Shown here one piece after another: positions 16,051 to 25,327 of a stretch of DNA of 64,000 bases (the first letter of the stretch is position 1; the number at the start of each line of letters is the position of its first letter). The DNA comes from Escherichia marmotae (GTDB taxonomy: Bacteria; Pseudomonadota; Gammaproteobacteria; Enterobacterales; Enterobacteriaceae): NCBI RefSeq assembly GCF_002900365.1, contig NZ_CP025979.1, positions 4,092,001 through 4,156,000 of the forward strand, written 5' to 3'. The notes under the pieces are model-generated. The model was not told the origin of the DNA, searched no databases, and saw only the letters and a program-made list of their open reading frames with translations. The position numbers and the translations under genes were made by a program.

Positions 16051-16836
16051 TTAATGACCGACGAAATTAGGTTTACGTTTTTCTAGGAAGGCGTTCATAC
16101 CTTCCTGATAATCCTCGCTGTCATAAACCTCCCGGCGCATCCCCTGAATACGTTCAAACTCATCTGAATTCATGGTGTGTGCTTCGCCCAACACGCGCAG
16201 TTCTTCCTTGATTACCGCAATCGCCAGCGGTGCTTTTTCGGAAATGTGGTGAGCCATTTGTAAGGTGAAATCTTCCAGTTCGTTGATGTCAACAACGTGG
16301 TTGAGAATGCCAACAGCCAGCGCGCGTTGGGCTGTGATTGGCGAAGCGGTAAAAATCAGCTCTTTGACAATGTGGAAACCCGCGTCACGGGTCAGGTTGT
16401 GAATGCCGACCAGGTTATATGGGACGCCGAGGTTAACTGGCGTCATTGAGAAGGTGGAGGTGCTGGCGGCGATGATCAGATCGGAACTCATGATCATTTC
16501 AAATGCGCCTCCCCAGACGCTCCCTTCAACCATCGAAATTACCGGTTTGGGGCATTTTTGGATCATGCGGGTGATTTGGCGTAGCGGATCATCGTAGGAG
16601 AGTGGATCGCGGCCGCCTGATGGCAGTTCATGAATATCGTGACCTGCGGAGAACACTTTGGAACCACTCGGGGCACGCAGAATGATACAACGGATTTCCG
16701 GACGGTTGAGATCGCTTAATGCCTGGAGCAGGTCATCAATAAAGACTTTACTTAATGCATTGAGTTTGCGGCCATAGTTAAACTCAATTACCGCAACTTT
16801 GTTGATGGTGACAACATTAACATACTGGTAAGACAT
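16051..16836 (-). CDS. scpB: Methylmalonyl-CoA decarboxylase
   Basis: 261 residues from ATG 16836 (MSYQYVNVVTINKVAVIEF); the frame stays open farther upstream but homology begins here and the ATG follows aaggaatt. Crotonase-fold enzyme that decarboxylates methylmalonyl-CoA to propionyl-CoA. The CoA-binding and oxyanion motifs are visible as VFSAGHDIHELP (about 63) and SMVEGSVWGGAFEMIMS (about 100-116). It lies 10 bp after argK. Confidence 0.96.
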   Translation of the reverse strand: MSYQYVNVVTINKVAVIEFNYGRKLNALSKVFIDDLLQALSDLNRPEIRCIILRAPSGSKVFSAGHDIHELPSGGRDPLSYDDPLRQITRMIQKCPKPVISMVEGSVWGGAFEMIMSSDLIIAASTSTFSMTPVNLGVPYNLVGIHNLTRDAGFHIVKELIFTASPITAQRALAVGILNHVVDINELEDFTLQMAHHISEKAPLAIAVIKEELRVLGEAHTMNSDEFERIQGMRREVYDSEDYQEGMNAFLEKRKPNFVGH

Positions 16837-16846
16837 AAAAATTCCT

Positions 16847-17842
16847 TTAATCAAAATATTGAGTCTGGATAAATTCACTGAGTTGCCGCAGGCCGGTGCG
16901 CGGCGAAAGCGTGTTGTTTTTGACTGCAAATAGCGTCAGGCGGTAATAGCGATCGAAATCTTCATTAGCGAACAGGTGGTGCAGCACTTCTTCCTCGGTT
17001 TGCTTACGCAGCCATTCCACCGATTGTTGCTGCCGCATCAGGGGCAAACGACCGCTGGCGGTAAGCGCGGTTTTGAAATCGATAATCGCGTGCCAAATCT
17101 CATCGATACCGCATTTTTCCAGTGCGCTACAGGTGAGGACTCGTGGTTGCCATTCTTCATATTTGCGACGCAGAATATGTAGGGCGCTTTCGTACATATG
17201 GCGGGCAATGGCGACATTCGTGTGGTTATCGCCATCGTCTTTGTTGATGACAACCAGATCTGCCACCTCCATTAGCCCCTTTTTAATGCCCTGGAGATCA
17301 TCACCACCACCGGCAATTTGTAGTGAGATAAAACAGTCGACCATGCGGGCTACTTCCGTTTCCGACTGTCCGACGCCGACGGTTTCAACGATCACCACGT
17401 CATAACCCGCCGCTTCGCATAACAGCATTAACTCCCGTGCTCGTTGGCTGGCACCGCCCAGATGACCAGATGACGGAACCGGGCGAATAAACGCCGCATC
17501 GGCACGAGCCAGTTCGGTCATACGTGTCTTGTCACCAAGGATGCTGCCACCGGTTACCGGGCTGCTGGGATCAACGGCAATCACCGCGACCTTCAACCCC
17601 TGGCGAATTAGCTGCATGCCGAAGACTTCAAGAAAGGTACTTTTCCCCGCGCCGGGTGTACCGGTAACGCCCAGCCGCAGCGCATTTCCACAGAATGGCA
17701 TGATGGCATCGAGCAACAGGTTACTTAGCGCCTGATGACGCGGATGGCGGCTTTCTACCAGCGTCATGGCTTGGGCAAGTGTGGCTCGTTCACCCTCACG
17801 TAAGCGGCGAATGTTGTCTGCTAGTGTGGTTTCGTTAATCAT
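16847..17842 (-). CDS. argK: MeaB-type GTPase, chaperone of methylmalonyl-CoA mutase
   Basis: 331 residues. G-protein motifs are clear: P-loop GVTGTPGAGKSTF near residue 60, DPSSPVTGGSILGDKTRM (about 93), ETVGVGQSE (about 153) and NKDD (about 200, base recognition). MeaB-family GTPases guard and reload the B12-dependent mutase. The old name reflects an early claim about arginine transport that is no longer favoured. Its ATG overlaps the scpA stop by 8 bp, so the two are translationally coupled. Confidence 0.95.
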   Translation of the reverse strand: MINETTLADNIRRLREGERATLAQAMTLVESRHPRHQALSNLLLDAIMPFCGNALRLGVTGTPGAGKSTFLEVFGMQLIRQGLKVAVIAVDPSSPVTGGSILGDKTRMTELARADAAFIRPVPSSGHLGGASQRARELMLLCEAAGYDVVIVETVGVGQSETEVARMVDCFISLQIAGGGDDLQGIKKGLMEVADLVVINKDDGDNHTNVAIARHMYESALHILRRKYEEWQPRVLTCSALEKCGIDEIWHAIIDFKTALTASGRLPLMRQQQSVEWLRKQTEEEVLHHLFANEDFDRYYRLTLFAVKNNTLSPRTGLRQLSEFIQTQYFD

Positions 17843-19979
17843 GATGCTGGCTAATTCGGTTCAGCACATCACGTACACTGTCGAGCATGGGAGTACCAGG
17901 GCCATAAATCGCCGCCACGCCACGCTCTTGCAGGAAGGCATAATCTTGCGGTGGAATAACGCCGCCAGCGACTACACAGATATCTTCGCGCCCCCATTTT
18001 TTAAGGGCTTCGACCAGTTCCGGGATCAGCGTCTTGTGTCCAGCCGCGAGAGAGGATGCGCCCACCACATGAACGTCGTTTTCTACCGCCAGTCTGGAGA
18101 TCTCTTCTGGCGTCGAGAACATCGGGCTGAGATCAACGTCAAAACCCAGATCGGAATAGGCGCTGGCAATGACTTTCGCTCCGCGATCGTGCCCATCCTG
18201 ACCCATTTTTGCGATCAGAATACGTGGGCGACGACCATTGTTGGCGAGGAACAGCTCCGTTTGCGCAACAATGGCATCAAATTCGCAGGCTGATTTTTCC
18301 GACTGGTGATAACTTTGCGCAATCACGCCGGTAACACACTGACTCGGCACCAGATAACGGTCAAAAGCGGCCTCCAGTGCATCGGAAATCTCACCCAATG
18401 TCGCGCGAACGCGTGCTGCATTAACAGCGGCAGCCAGCAGGTTTTCGTTTTGCAGCGCAGCGTTAGTCAGGGCGTTCAGCGCGGCGGTTACGGCTGCATC
18501 ATCACGGGTGGCACGAATGCGTTCCAGCGAAGCAATTTGCTCGTTACGAACCATCACATTGTCGATCTCCAGTACATCGGTTTTGTCTTCGTGATCCCGT
18601 TTGTACTTGTTCACGCCAACTATCACCCGTTTGCCCTGGTCGATCAGCGATTGTTCATGCGCAGATGCTTCTTCGATCATTCGTTTTGGCAAGCCCGCTT
18701 CGATCGCTTTCGCCATGCCACCGGCTTCGTCGATCTGATCAATGATGGCTCTGGCCTGTTTCACGATCTGATCAGTTAGTGACTCAACGTAATAAGAACC
18801 GGCTAGCGGATCGACGGTGCGGCAGAGTTCTGACTCTTCCTGAATAATGATCTGAGTGTTGCGGGCAATACGTGCCGAGAAATCGGTTGGCAGACCAAGA
18901 GCTTCATCAAAAGCGTTGGTATGCAGCGACTGAGTACCGCCCAGAGTCGCGGCCAGTGCCTCAATGGTGGTGCGGATAACGTTGTTATAGGGATCTTGCT
19001 CGGTGAGACTCCAGCCGGAGGTTTGACAGTGGGTACGCAGCGCCAGTGATTTTGGATCTTTGGCTCCAAATCCGCTTACCGCTTCGCTCCAGAGATAACG
19101 TGCAGCACGCAGCATGGCGATGTTCATAAACAGATCCATGCCAATACCGAAGAAGAACGACAGACGTGGGGCAAAGTCGTCAATTTTCAGACCAGCAGAG
19201 AGTGCAGCTTTGATGTATTCAATCCCATCAGCCAGGGTGAATGCCACCTGCTGCACGCAATTTGCACCCGCTTCGCCCATGTGGTAGCCGCTAATACTGA
19301 TGGTATTAAAGCGCGGCATATTGCCGGAACACCAGGCGATGATATCAGCGATAATGCGCATAGACGGTTTCGGCGGGTAAATATAGGTATTGCGGCAGAG
19401 GTACTCTTTCAGGATGTCGTTCTGGATGGTGCCAGTAAGTTTATCGGGGGGAACTCCTTGCTCTTCAGCGGCCACGATATAAAACGCCAGTACTGGCAGG
19501 ACTGCGCCGTTCATGGTCATTGACACCGACATTTTATCCAGTGGAATTTGGTCGAACAGCACCTTCATATCTTCTACGGTGTCTATAGCAACGCCCGCTT
19601 TTCCGACATCGCCAGCAACACGCGGATTGTCGGAGTCGTAACCGCGGTGGGTGGCGAGGTCAAAGGCAACGGAAAGACCTTTTTGCCCGGCCGCGAGGTT
19701 ACGGCGATAAAAGGCGTTAGACTCTTTGGCCGTTGAGAAACCGGCATATTGGCGGATGGTCCATGGCTGGGCTGTGTACATGGTGGCGCGGGGGCCACGA
19801 ACGTAGGGCCGCAAGCCAGGAAGGGTGCCTGTCACTTCCAGATTGTTGAGATCGACTTCGGTATACAGCGGCTTGATGGCGATCCCTTCCGCCGTTTGCC
19901 GTACCAGTGAGTCGACGGTTTTTTCCCGACGGCTCAACTCCTTGTTGGCAAGCTGTTGCCACTCCTGCACGTTTGACAT
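17835..19979 (-). CDS. scpA: Methylmalonyl-CoA mutase (adenosylcobalamin-dependent)
   Basis: 714 residues from ATG 19979 (MSNVQEWQQLANKEL), full length. The N-terminal barrel (about 30-560) binds the substrate, with RGPRATMYTAQPWTIRQYAG near residue 65. The C-terminal B12 domain has the DxHxxG signature as GQDGHDRGAKVIA (about 600), followed by SSLAAGH and VVAGGVIP. It isomerises succinyl-CoA to methylmalonyl-CoA. E. coli makes no B12 of its own unless supplied with precursors, so activity depends on uptake. First gene of the scp operon. Confidence 0.97.
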   Translation of the reverse strand: MSNVQEWQQLANKELSRREKTVDSLVRQTAEGIAIKPLYTEVDLNNLEVTGTLPGLRPYVRGPRATMYTAQPWTIRQYAGFSTAKESNAFYRRNLAAGQKGLSVAFDLATHRGYDSDNPRVAGDVGKAGVAIDTVEDMKVLFDQIPLDKMSVSMTMNGAVLPVLAFYIVAAEEQGVPPDKLTGTIQNDILKEYLCRNTYIYPPKPSMRIIADIIAWCSGNMPRFNTISISGYHMGEAGANCVQQVAFTLADGIEYIKAALSAGLKIDDFAPRLSFFFGIGMDLFMNIAMLRAARYLWSEAVSGFGAKDPKSLALRTHCQTSGWSLTEQDPYNNVIRTTIEALAATLGGTQSLHTNAFDEALGLPTDFSARIARNTQIIIQEESELCRTVDPLAGSYYVESLTDQIVKQARAIIDQIDEAGGMAKAIEAGLPKRMIEEASAHEQSLIDQGKRVIVGVNKYKRDHEDKTDVLEIDNVMVRNEQIASLERIRATRDDAAVTAALNALTNAALQNENLLAAAVNAARVRATLGEISDALEAAFDRYLVPSQCVTGVIAQSYHQSEKSACEFDAIVAQTELFLANNGRRPRILIAKMGQDGHDRGAKVIASAYSDLGFDVDLSPMFSTPEEISRLAVENDVHVVGASSLAAGHKTLIPELVEALKKWGREDICVVAGGVIPPQDYAFLQERGVAAIYGPGTPMLDSVRDVLNRISQHHD

Positions 19980-20144
19980 TATTTGCTCCATAAAGCGCAA
20001 TAAAAATAGGGGATTTGCGCTTACGGTGAGCTTTTTAAACGGGTTTGTCGCCAGCAAAAAAAATGCATTGAGGCGTCGTTTTTTGCCGTGTGAGATTTGT
20101 CTCTTTTGTGACGTTGTTCAAAGAAGGTAAAAAGAAAGAAGGAA

Positions 20145-20171
20145 AATGCCTGATATGTGCTATCAGGCATT
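20145..20171. terminator. Perfect 11-bp inverted repeat after argP
   Basis: aatgcctgata and tatcaggcatt pair around tgtgc; on the minus strand it is followed by ttccttctttc. It resembles half of a REP element and probably ends argP transcription before scpA's promoter region. Confidence 0.65.
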
Positions 20172-20181
20172 AAGTGATTGA

Positions 20182-21075
20182 TTAATCCTGACGAAGTACT
20201 TTGTGACCATAGTCGAGCAAAGCATCAGTGACTTTACGCATCATGCGGCTTTCTGGGGCAAAGCGATGCCAGTAGAGCATTCGCCGTTGAAACAGCCCCG
20301 GTGTCAGGTCTATCAACTCGCCGCTAGCCAGTTCTTTCTCAATTTGTAGGTGTGGGATCATACAGCAGGTTGTTCCCTGGCGAGCGAGTTGAACGAAGGC
20401 TTCTGACGAGTTAACGATATGGCACGGTACGCTACCTGGCGGCAGATCGAAGTTTTGCTGCAAAAATGCCTGGTGCATATCGTCAAGATGGTCAAACGCC
20501 ACCACCGGTGCCTTGAGCAGCGCGGAGCGGCTTACTCCGTTGGGGAAGTATTTCTCAGCAAACGGTTTGGAGCTGACGAACAGATAGTCAAGCGCGCCAA
20601 GTTTATCGACAAGACAGCTTGGTAGCGCCTGATGTTGAATACTCACCGCGCCGACCACTTCGCCACGACGCAGGCGCTCCTGGGTACGGGTTTCATCTTC
20701 CACCTGTAAATTCAGACGGATAGGCGAGTCAGCCAGCACAGGAGCGAGCGCCGGAAGCAGCCAGGTTGCCAGACTGTCGGCGTTGACTGCAAGCGAAAGC
20801 AGTAGCGGGGTTGAACCGGTTTGTTCATCGCCCAGCCACTCCTCTTCCAGCAACTCAACCTGGCGAAGCAGTGCCAGCAGTTTTTGCCCTTGCTCAGTAG
20901 GCCGCGGCGGGACAGTGCGCACCAGTAACGGCTGCCCGAACATATTTTCTAGCTGCTTAATGCGCTGTGAGACGGCTGATTGCGTAATGCACAATTTCTG
21001 TGCCGCACGCTCAAATCCTCGTTCACGTATCACCGCATCCAGTGCCTGTAATGTCCTGTAGTCCGGGCGTTTCAT
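20182..21075 (-). CDS. argP: LysR-type regulator ArgP
   Basis: 297 residues. An N-terminal winged helix-turn-helix (RTLQALDAVIRERGFERAAQ, then LCITQSAVSQRIKQLE) is followed by a LysR effector domain. ArgP activates argO with arginine and is inhibited by lysine; it was also called IciA for binding oriC 13-mers. Standard length and intact. It reads the same way as scpA but is separated from it by a 202-bp gap with a palindrome at 20145. Confidence 0.97.
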   Translation of the reverse strand: MKRPDYRTLQALDAVIRERGFERAAQKLCITQSAVSQRIKQLENMFGQPLLVRTVPPRPTEQGQKLLALLRQVELLEEEWLGDEQTGSTPLLLSLAVNADSLATWLLPALAPVLADSPIRLNLQVEDETRTQERLRRGEVVGAVSIQHQALPSCLVDKLGALDYLFVSSKPFAEKYFPNGVSRSALLKAPVVAFDHLDDMHQAFLQQNFDLPPGSVPCHIVNSSEAFVQLARQGTTCCMIPHLQIEKELASGELIDLTPGLFQRRMLYWHRFAPESRMMRKVTDALLDYGHKVLRQD

Positions 21076-21450
21076 TGCTTTAACCTACTCCTCAAATTTT
21101 CTTATGCCGAACTATGACATAATTTTGCTTTGGGTACAGAGCATTTAGCGTATGAAAAAGTAGCTATAATGGAAATTTTGGGTGGCGTTACCGTGTCTTT
21201 TTGTCTTTGTGGAGACCCGGGAAAAGTTCTGTAGAGCTTCACTTTTATCGGTGCAGCTTCAGATATGCACGCTGGTTGATAAAAGGGGTCACCCGATGCC
21301 TGCTGATATCCAGGCTTGCAGGGACGAAAGAGAATTCCCCCTATTGCCTGTTATTCATGGATGAGTTAGTCGCACGACTTGCTGACGGGGTCTGAACCGC
21401 GTTTTTTGTATATAATGCGTGTGAAATTTCATACCACAGGCGAAACGATC
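21076..21450. promoter_or_regulatory. argP-rpiA divergent region
   Basis: 375 bp. A tataat box at 21411-21416, 35 bases before the rpiA ATG, is the likely rpiA -10. Short open frames between 21182 and 21395 cover the place where older K-12 annotations put yqfE, but none shows convincing coding features. Confidence 0.5.
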
Positions 21451-22110
21451 ATGACGCAGGATGAATTGAAAAAAGCAGTAGGATGGGCGGCACTTCAGTA
21501 TGTTCAGCCCGGGACCATTGTTGGTGTAGGTACAGGTTCCACCGCCGCACACTTTATTGATGCACTCGGCACGATGAAAGGTCAGATTGAAGGGGCAGTT
21601 TCCAGCTCCGATGCATCCACTGAAAAACTGAAAAGCCTTGGCATTCACGTTTTTGACCTCAATGAAGTGGACAGCCTTGGAATTTACGTCGACGGAGCAG
21701 ATGAAATCAACGGCCATATGCAGATGATCAAAGGTGGCGGCGCGGCGCTGACCCGTGAAAAAATCATCGCTTCAGTCGCGAAGAAGTTTATCTGTATTGC
21801 AGATGCTTCCAAGCAGGTCGATATTCTGGGTAAATTCCCACTGCCGGTAGAAGTTATCCCGATGGCGCGTAGTGCAGTAGCTCGTCAGTTGGTGAAATTA
21901 GGCGGCCGTCCGGAATACCGTCAGGGCGTGGTGACTGATAACGGCAACGTGATCCTCGACGTTCACGGCATGGAAATTCTTGACCCGGTGGCGATGGAAA
22001 ACGCAATTAACGCTATCCCTGGCGTGGTTACTGTTGGTCTGTTTGCCAACCGTGGTGCGGATGTCGCGCTGATTGGCACACCTGACGGCGTCAAAACCAT
22101 TGTGAAATGA
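21451..22110 (+). CDS. rpiA: Ribose-5-phosphate isomerase A
   Basis: 219 residues from ATG 21451 (MTQDELKKAVGW); the longer frame from 21379 lacks homology. Interconverts ribose 5-phosphate and ribulose 5-phosphate in the pentose phosphate pathway. Active-site motifs: GVGTGSTAAHFID (about 25), SSSDAST (about 54), VDGADEI (about 80) and KGGGAALTREK (about 94). A strong terminator follows. Confidence 0.98.
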   Translation: MTQDELKKAVGWAALQYVQPGTIVGVGTGSTAAHFIDALGTMKGQIEGAVSSSDASTEKLKSLGIHVFDLNEVDSLGIYVDGADEINGHMQMIKGGGAALTREKIIASVAKKFICIADASKQVDILGKFPLPVEVIPMARSAVARQLVKLGGRPEYRQGVVTDNGNVILDVHGMEILDPVAMENAINAIPGVVTVGLFANRGADVALIGTPDGVKTIVK

Positions 22111-22114
22111 TCTG

Positions 22115-22149
22115 ACGGGGGAGTTCTCTCCCCCGTTAAAAATTTTTTT
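22115..22149 (+). terminator. rpiA terminator
   Basis: acgggggag-ttct-ctcccccgt, then ttaaaaattttttt: a rho-independent terminator directly after the stop. Confidence 0.9.
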
Positions 22150-22368
22150 CATTGTTAAATTTGGTGACATCTGTCACGTTTTTAACCCTCTGTTACCTAA
22201 CGCTCTAAACAAAGTCTTATCTCCAGCATTTTCTTCTGTTAATCAACCTTGTGTGATATTTCCTCAACATCGCGACGCAAACGTTCATATTGCCGCAATA
22301 TTATTTTTTGATATGTTGAAAGGCGGATGTAAATCCACACACAACATTTCAAAGACAGGATTGGGTAA

Positions 22369-23601
22369 ATGGCAAAGGTATCGCTGGAGAAAGACAAGAT
22401 TAAGTTTCTGCTGGTAGAAGGCGTGCACCAAAAGGCGCTGGAAAGCCTTCGCGCGGCGGGTTACACCAACATCGAATTTCACAAAGGCGCGCTGGATGAT
22501 GAACAATTAAAAGAATCCATCCGCGATGCCCACTTCATCGGCCTGCGATCCCGTACCCATCTGACAGAAGACGTGATCAATGCCGCAGAAAAGCTGGTCG
22601 CTATTGGTTGTTTCTGCATAGGCACAAACCAGGTTGATTTAAATGCTGCGGCAAAACGTGGGATCCCGGTATTTAACGCACCGTTTTCGAATACGCGTTC
22701 CGTTGCTGAGCTGGTGATTGGCGAACTTTTGCTGCTATTGCGCGGAGTGCCGGAGGCCAACGCTAAAGCGCACCGTGGCGTGTGGAACAAACTGGCGGCG
22801 GGTTCTTTTGAAGCTCGCGGCAAAAAGCTGGGTATCATTGGCTATGGTCATATTGGTACGCAGCTTGGCATTCTCGCGGAGTCGCTGGGGATGTATGTTT
22901 ACTTCTATGATATTGAAAACAAACTGCCACTGGGCAACGCGACTCAAGTGCAACATCTTTCCGACCTGCTGAATATGAGCGACGTGGTAAGTCTGCATGT
23001 GCCAGAAAATCCGTCCACCAAAAATATGATGGGCGCGAAAGAGATTGCGCTGATGAAGCCCGGTTCGCTACTGATTAACGCCTCGCGCGGTACTGTAGTC
23101 GATATTCCGGCACTGTGTGACGCGCTGGCGAGCAAACACCTTGCTGGTGCGGCAATTGACGTATTCCCGACGGAACCGGCGACCAACAGAGATCCGTTTA
23201 CCTCTCCGCTGTGCGAATTCGACAACGTCCTGCTGACGCCACACATTGGCGGTTCGACTCAGGAAGCGCAGGAGAATATCGGCCTGGAAGTTGCAGGAAA
23301 ATTGATCAAGTACTCTGACAATGGCTCCACGCTTTCTGCGGTGAACTTCCCGGAAGTATCGCTGCCGTTGCACGGTGGTCGTCGTTTGATGCACATCCAT
23401 GAAAACCGTCCGGGCGTGCTGACTGCGCTGAACAAAATATTTGCCGAGCAGGGCGTTAACATCGCCGCGCAGTATCTGCAAACGTCTGCTCAGATGGGCT
23501 ACGTAGTTATTGATATTGAAGCCGATGAAGACGTTGCCGAAAAAGCATTGCAGGCCATGAAAGCTATTCCTGGCACCATTCGCGCCCGTTTGCTGTACTG
23601 A
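22369..23601 (+). CDS. serA: D-3-phosphoglycerate dehydrogenase
   Basis: 410 residues. Catalyses the first step of serine synthesis, oxidising 3-phosphoglycerate with NAD. The Rossmann motif GYGHIGTQLG (about 157), RGTVVD (about 240) and the catalytic histidine region LTPHIGGSTQEAQENIG (about 290) are visible, then a C-terminal ACT domain (about 339-410, MHIHENRPGVLTALN) that binds the feedback inhibitor serine. The 258-bp upstream gap holds its promoter, known to respond to Lrp. Confidence 0.98.
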   Translation: MAKVSLEKDKIKFLLVEGVHQKALESLRAAGYTNIEFHKGALDDEQLKESIRDAHFIGLRSRTHLTEDVINAAEKLVAIGCFCIGTNQVDLNAAAKRGIPVFNAPFSNTRSVAELVIGELLLLLRGVPEANAKAHRGVWNKLAAGSFEARGKKLGIIGYGHIGTQLGILAESLGMYVYFYDIENKLPLGNATQVQHLSDLLNMSDVVSLHVPENPSTKNMMGAKEIALMKPGSLLINASRGTVVDIPALCDALASKHLAGAAIDVFPTEPATNRDPFTSPLCEFDNVLLTPHIGGSTQEAQENIGLEVAGKLIKYSDNGSTLSAVNFPEVSLPLHGGRRLMHIHENRPGVLTALNKIFAEQGVNIAAQYLQTSAQMGYVVIDIEADEDVAEKALQAMKAIPGTIRARLLY

Positions 23602-23620
23602 TTCCCCTTCTCTGACAAAC

Positions 23621-23653
23621 AACGGGCAGGTCGCTGACTTGCCCGTTTTTTTG
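23621..23653 (+). terminator. serA terminator
   Basis: aacgggca and tgcccgtt arms followed by a run of T, 20 bases after the serA stop. Confidence 0.92.
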
Positions 23654-23801
23654 TCCCTTTTCCCCATGCTTCTCACCACATTTGCAGGGTTGTGCAATCG
23701 CCTTTGTGAGCCTGCTCGAAGAAAGAAATCAAAGCCAGATCAATACGTTGTGTTTACTCGAAGAAGATTTACGATGGCGGTGCAGCATGGCGCTGTAACG
23801 G

Positions 23802-23930
23802 TAAAGCCCTCACCGAAGCGAGGGCTTAAAGGAGAAGGGGTATGATGTGACTTGTCATCATACTGATTGTACTGTTACTGATAAATTTGCCAGCTTATTA
23901 ACAGTCAGTCTCAGGACCCTTACTCACTAA
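23802..23930 (-). ncRNA. sibC: SibC antitoxin RNA (approximate ends)
   Basis: The minus strand carries the Sib family layout in the serA-fau gap where sibC lies in K-12. A sequence antisense to the whole ibsC frame is followed by gaaggggtat-complement and then a terminator hairpin, aagccctc...gagggctt (23804-23827 on the plus strand). Sib RNAs pair with the toxin mRNA and block its translation. The 5' end near 23930 (gtaagggtcctgagactg) is inferred from the family, not visible as a promoter match. Confidence 0.7.
23842..23901 (+). pseudogene. ibsC: IbsC type I toxin frame with a stop at codon 3
   Basis: A strong ggagaagggg site is followed by ATG ATG TGA and then codons reading LVIILIVLLLINLPAY and a TAA at 23899-23901. 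The K-12 toxin, as I recall it, reads MMRLVIILIVLLLISFSAY. Here codon 3 is TGA in place of CGA, a single C-to-T change, so the 19-residue hydrophobic membrane toxin cannot be made from its normal start. There are also changes in the last codons. No downstream ATG in frame could replace it. The antitoxin side is still present. Confidence 0.8.
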
Positions 23931-23982
23931 ATTAGGTCAAAGAATAAACGATGTCAATCAGGGCGATGCAGGTGTGTCGTCC

Positions 23983-24585
23983 TCACCACTCCCAGACTTT
24001 CGACGGTGTAACCACCGCAGGTAGCGGAATATCCCACTCTTCGACAGGAAGTTTTTCTACTAACTGACAATCATGTGCATAACCAACTGGCTGCATTTTA
24101 TAGTGCTGCCAGTTTTGCAATGTCCGATCATAAAAACCGCCCCCCATTCCCAGGCGTTGACCGTACTTATCAAAGGCTACCAGCGGCGTTATGAGGACAT
24201 CTAATTGGGAAAGGGGAAGTACATCGCGCACGTCCAGTTTCGGCTCGTGGATTTTTAATCTGTTCACCACCAGTTCACTTTGCGGATGGTAATTCAGGAA
24301 CAGTAAGTTACCGACACTAAAGGGATGCAAAACTGGAAGATATACGCGCTTACCGGCACGCCAGAGCTGTTCTATGAGCGGTTGGGTGTCGAGTTCGCCA
24401 TCAAATGAGAGAAAAACGGCAACCGTATGCGCCATTACAACAGGGGAGTAGTTCATCATCCGGGTTGCGGCCTGCTGACCCATTTCGCGTTGTTGCTCCG
24501 GCGTTAAGGCACGACGGCGATGCCGAATCATTTTACGGATTTCTTGTCGGGATAATGTAAGTGGAAGTTCTGGTAGTTGTGTCAT
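23983..24585 (-). CDS. fau: 5-formyltetrahydrofolate cyclo-ligase
   Basis: 200 residues from ATG 24585 (MTQLPELPLTLSRQEIRKMI); the frame runs open into the 6S RNA gene upstream, which is not coding. The enzyme converts 5-formyl-THF to 5,10-methenyl-THF using ATP. Basic N-terminal RHRRRALTPEQQ and the C-terminal GMGGGFYDRTL signature are present. It is cotranscribed with 6S RNA, ending 20 bp before it, and has also been tied to persister formation. Intact. Confidence 0.95.
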   Translation of the reverse strand: MTQLPELPLTLSRQEIRKMIRHRRRALTPEQQREMGQQAATRMMNYSPVVMAHTVAVFLSFDGELDTQPLIEQLWRAGKRVYLPVLHPFSVGNLLFLNYHPQSELVVNRLKIHEPKLDVRDVLPLSQLDVLITPLVAFDKYGQRLGMGGGFYDRTLQNWQHYKMQPVGYAHDCQLVEKLPVEEWDIPLPAVVTPSKVWEW

Positions 24586-24604
24586 GGCTGGTGCCAGATA
24601 AGAA

Positions 24605-24789
24605 GGGAATCTCCGAGATGCCGCCGCAGGCTGTAACCCTTGAACCCTTGGTTCAAGGTGAATGTGTCGTCGCAGTTTTAAGGCTTCTCGGACGAACCGA
24701 GCATGCTCACCAACCACGGAGCGCCACATTCTTGTGGTATGAAATATCGGCTCAGGGGACTGGCCCGCTTGCGAACATCTCAGAGAAAT
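24605..24789 (-). ncRNA. ssrS: 6S RNA
   Basis: Read on the minus strand it starts atttctctgagatgttcg and ends catctcggagattccc, matching E. coli 6S RNA over its roughly 184 bases. The two ends pair as the closing stem, and the central bulge that mimics an open promoter is present. It binds the sigma-70 holoenzyme in stationary phase and lowers transcription. One base in the ctccgtggttgg segment differs from the K-12 version I recall. fau follows in the same transcript. Confidence 0.97.
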
Positions 24790-24830
24790 TTTGTCTTCAC
24801 GTTTACTCTACCACAGTAAACCGAAAAGTG

Positions 24831-25160
24831 TCATTCAAAGTTTTGGTTCGTTTTTTCGGTGATGCGACCTTGTTCAAGTAACGCTTGTTCTATGGTCTGT
24901 TGCAGCATCCGAATACGCTGTTCCATACTTGCCGCGTAGTCACGAGTCTTCGCTTTTTCTTGCGCTAACTCATAGCTGATGTTCAATGCAGCAATGAAAA
25001 CCAACTGTTCTGTATTTGTGACTCTAGTGCGTTCTTTCAGATCTTGCAACCGTTGGTTCAGATCGTCCGCAGCCTGATTCAACGCATCCCTTTGGTCAGG
25101 CGGGCAGTTCACACGCAGTGAACGGCCAAAAATTTGGATATCGACGGGTTGTGCAGACAT
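24831..25160 (-). CDS. zapA: Cell division protein ZapA
   Basis: 109 residues. Binds and bundles FtsZ at the division ring. The N-terminal globular part [20 protein letters not shown] is followed by a long C-terminal coiled coil (about 60-105, with [20 protein letters not shown]), through which it forms tetramers and contacts ZapB. It lies upstream of ssrS on the same strand and is divergent from ygfB. Confidence 0.96.
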
Positions 25161-25327
25161 GCCACCTTCCTGCTGATTGACTGCGCTGCCTTCGCCTTCA
25201 GACCTTTGGTCTGCGAAGGGGCGAAACTATAGCTACCCTGGTGCAATGAGACAAGCCCTTTTCTGGTTCACCAGGGTCCAAAGTGATAGCATATCATGAA
25301 TCTTCCTCCCTTTGATGTCGAATGCTT

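Noticed and set aside
21182..21395. Short plus-strand frames in the argP-rpiA gap (place of yqfE in older K-12 annotation)
   Set aside because: Two overlapping frames compete, neither has a good ribosome site or typical E. coli composition; evidence is too thin to call a gene.
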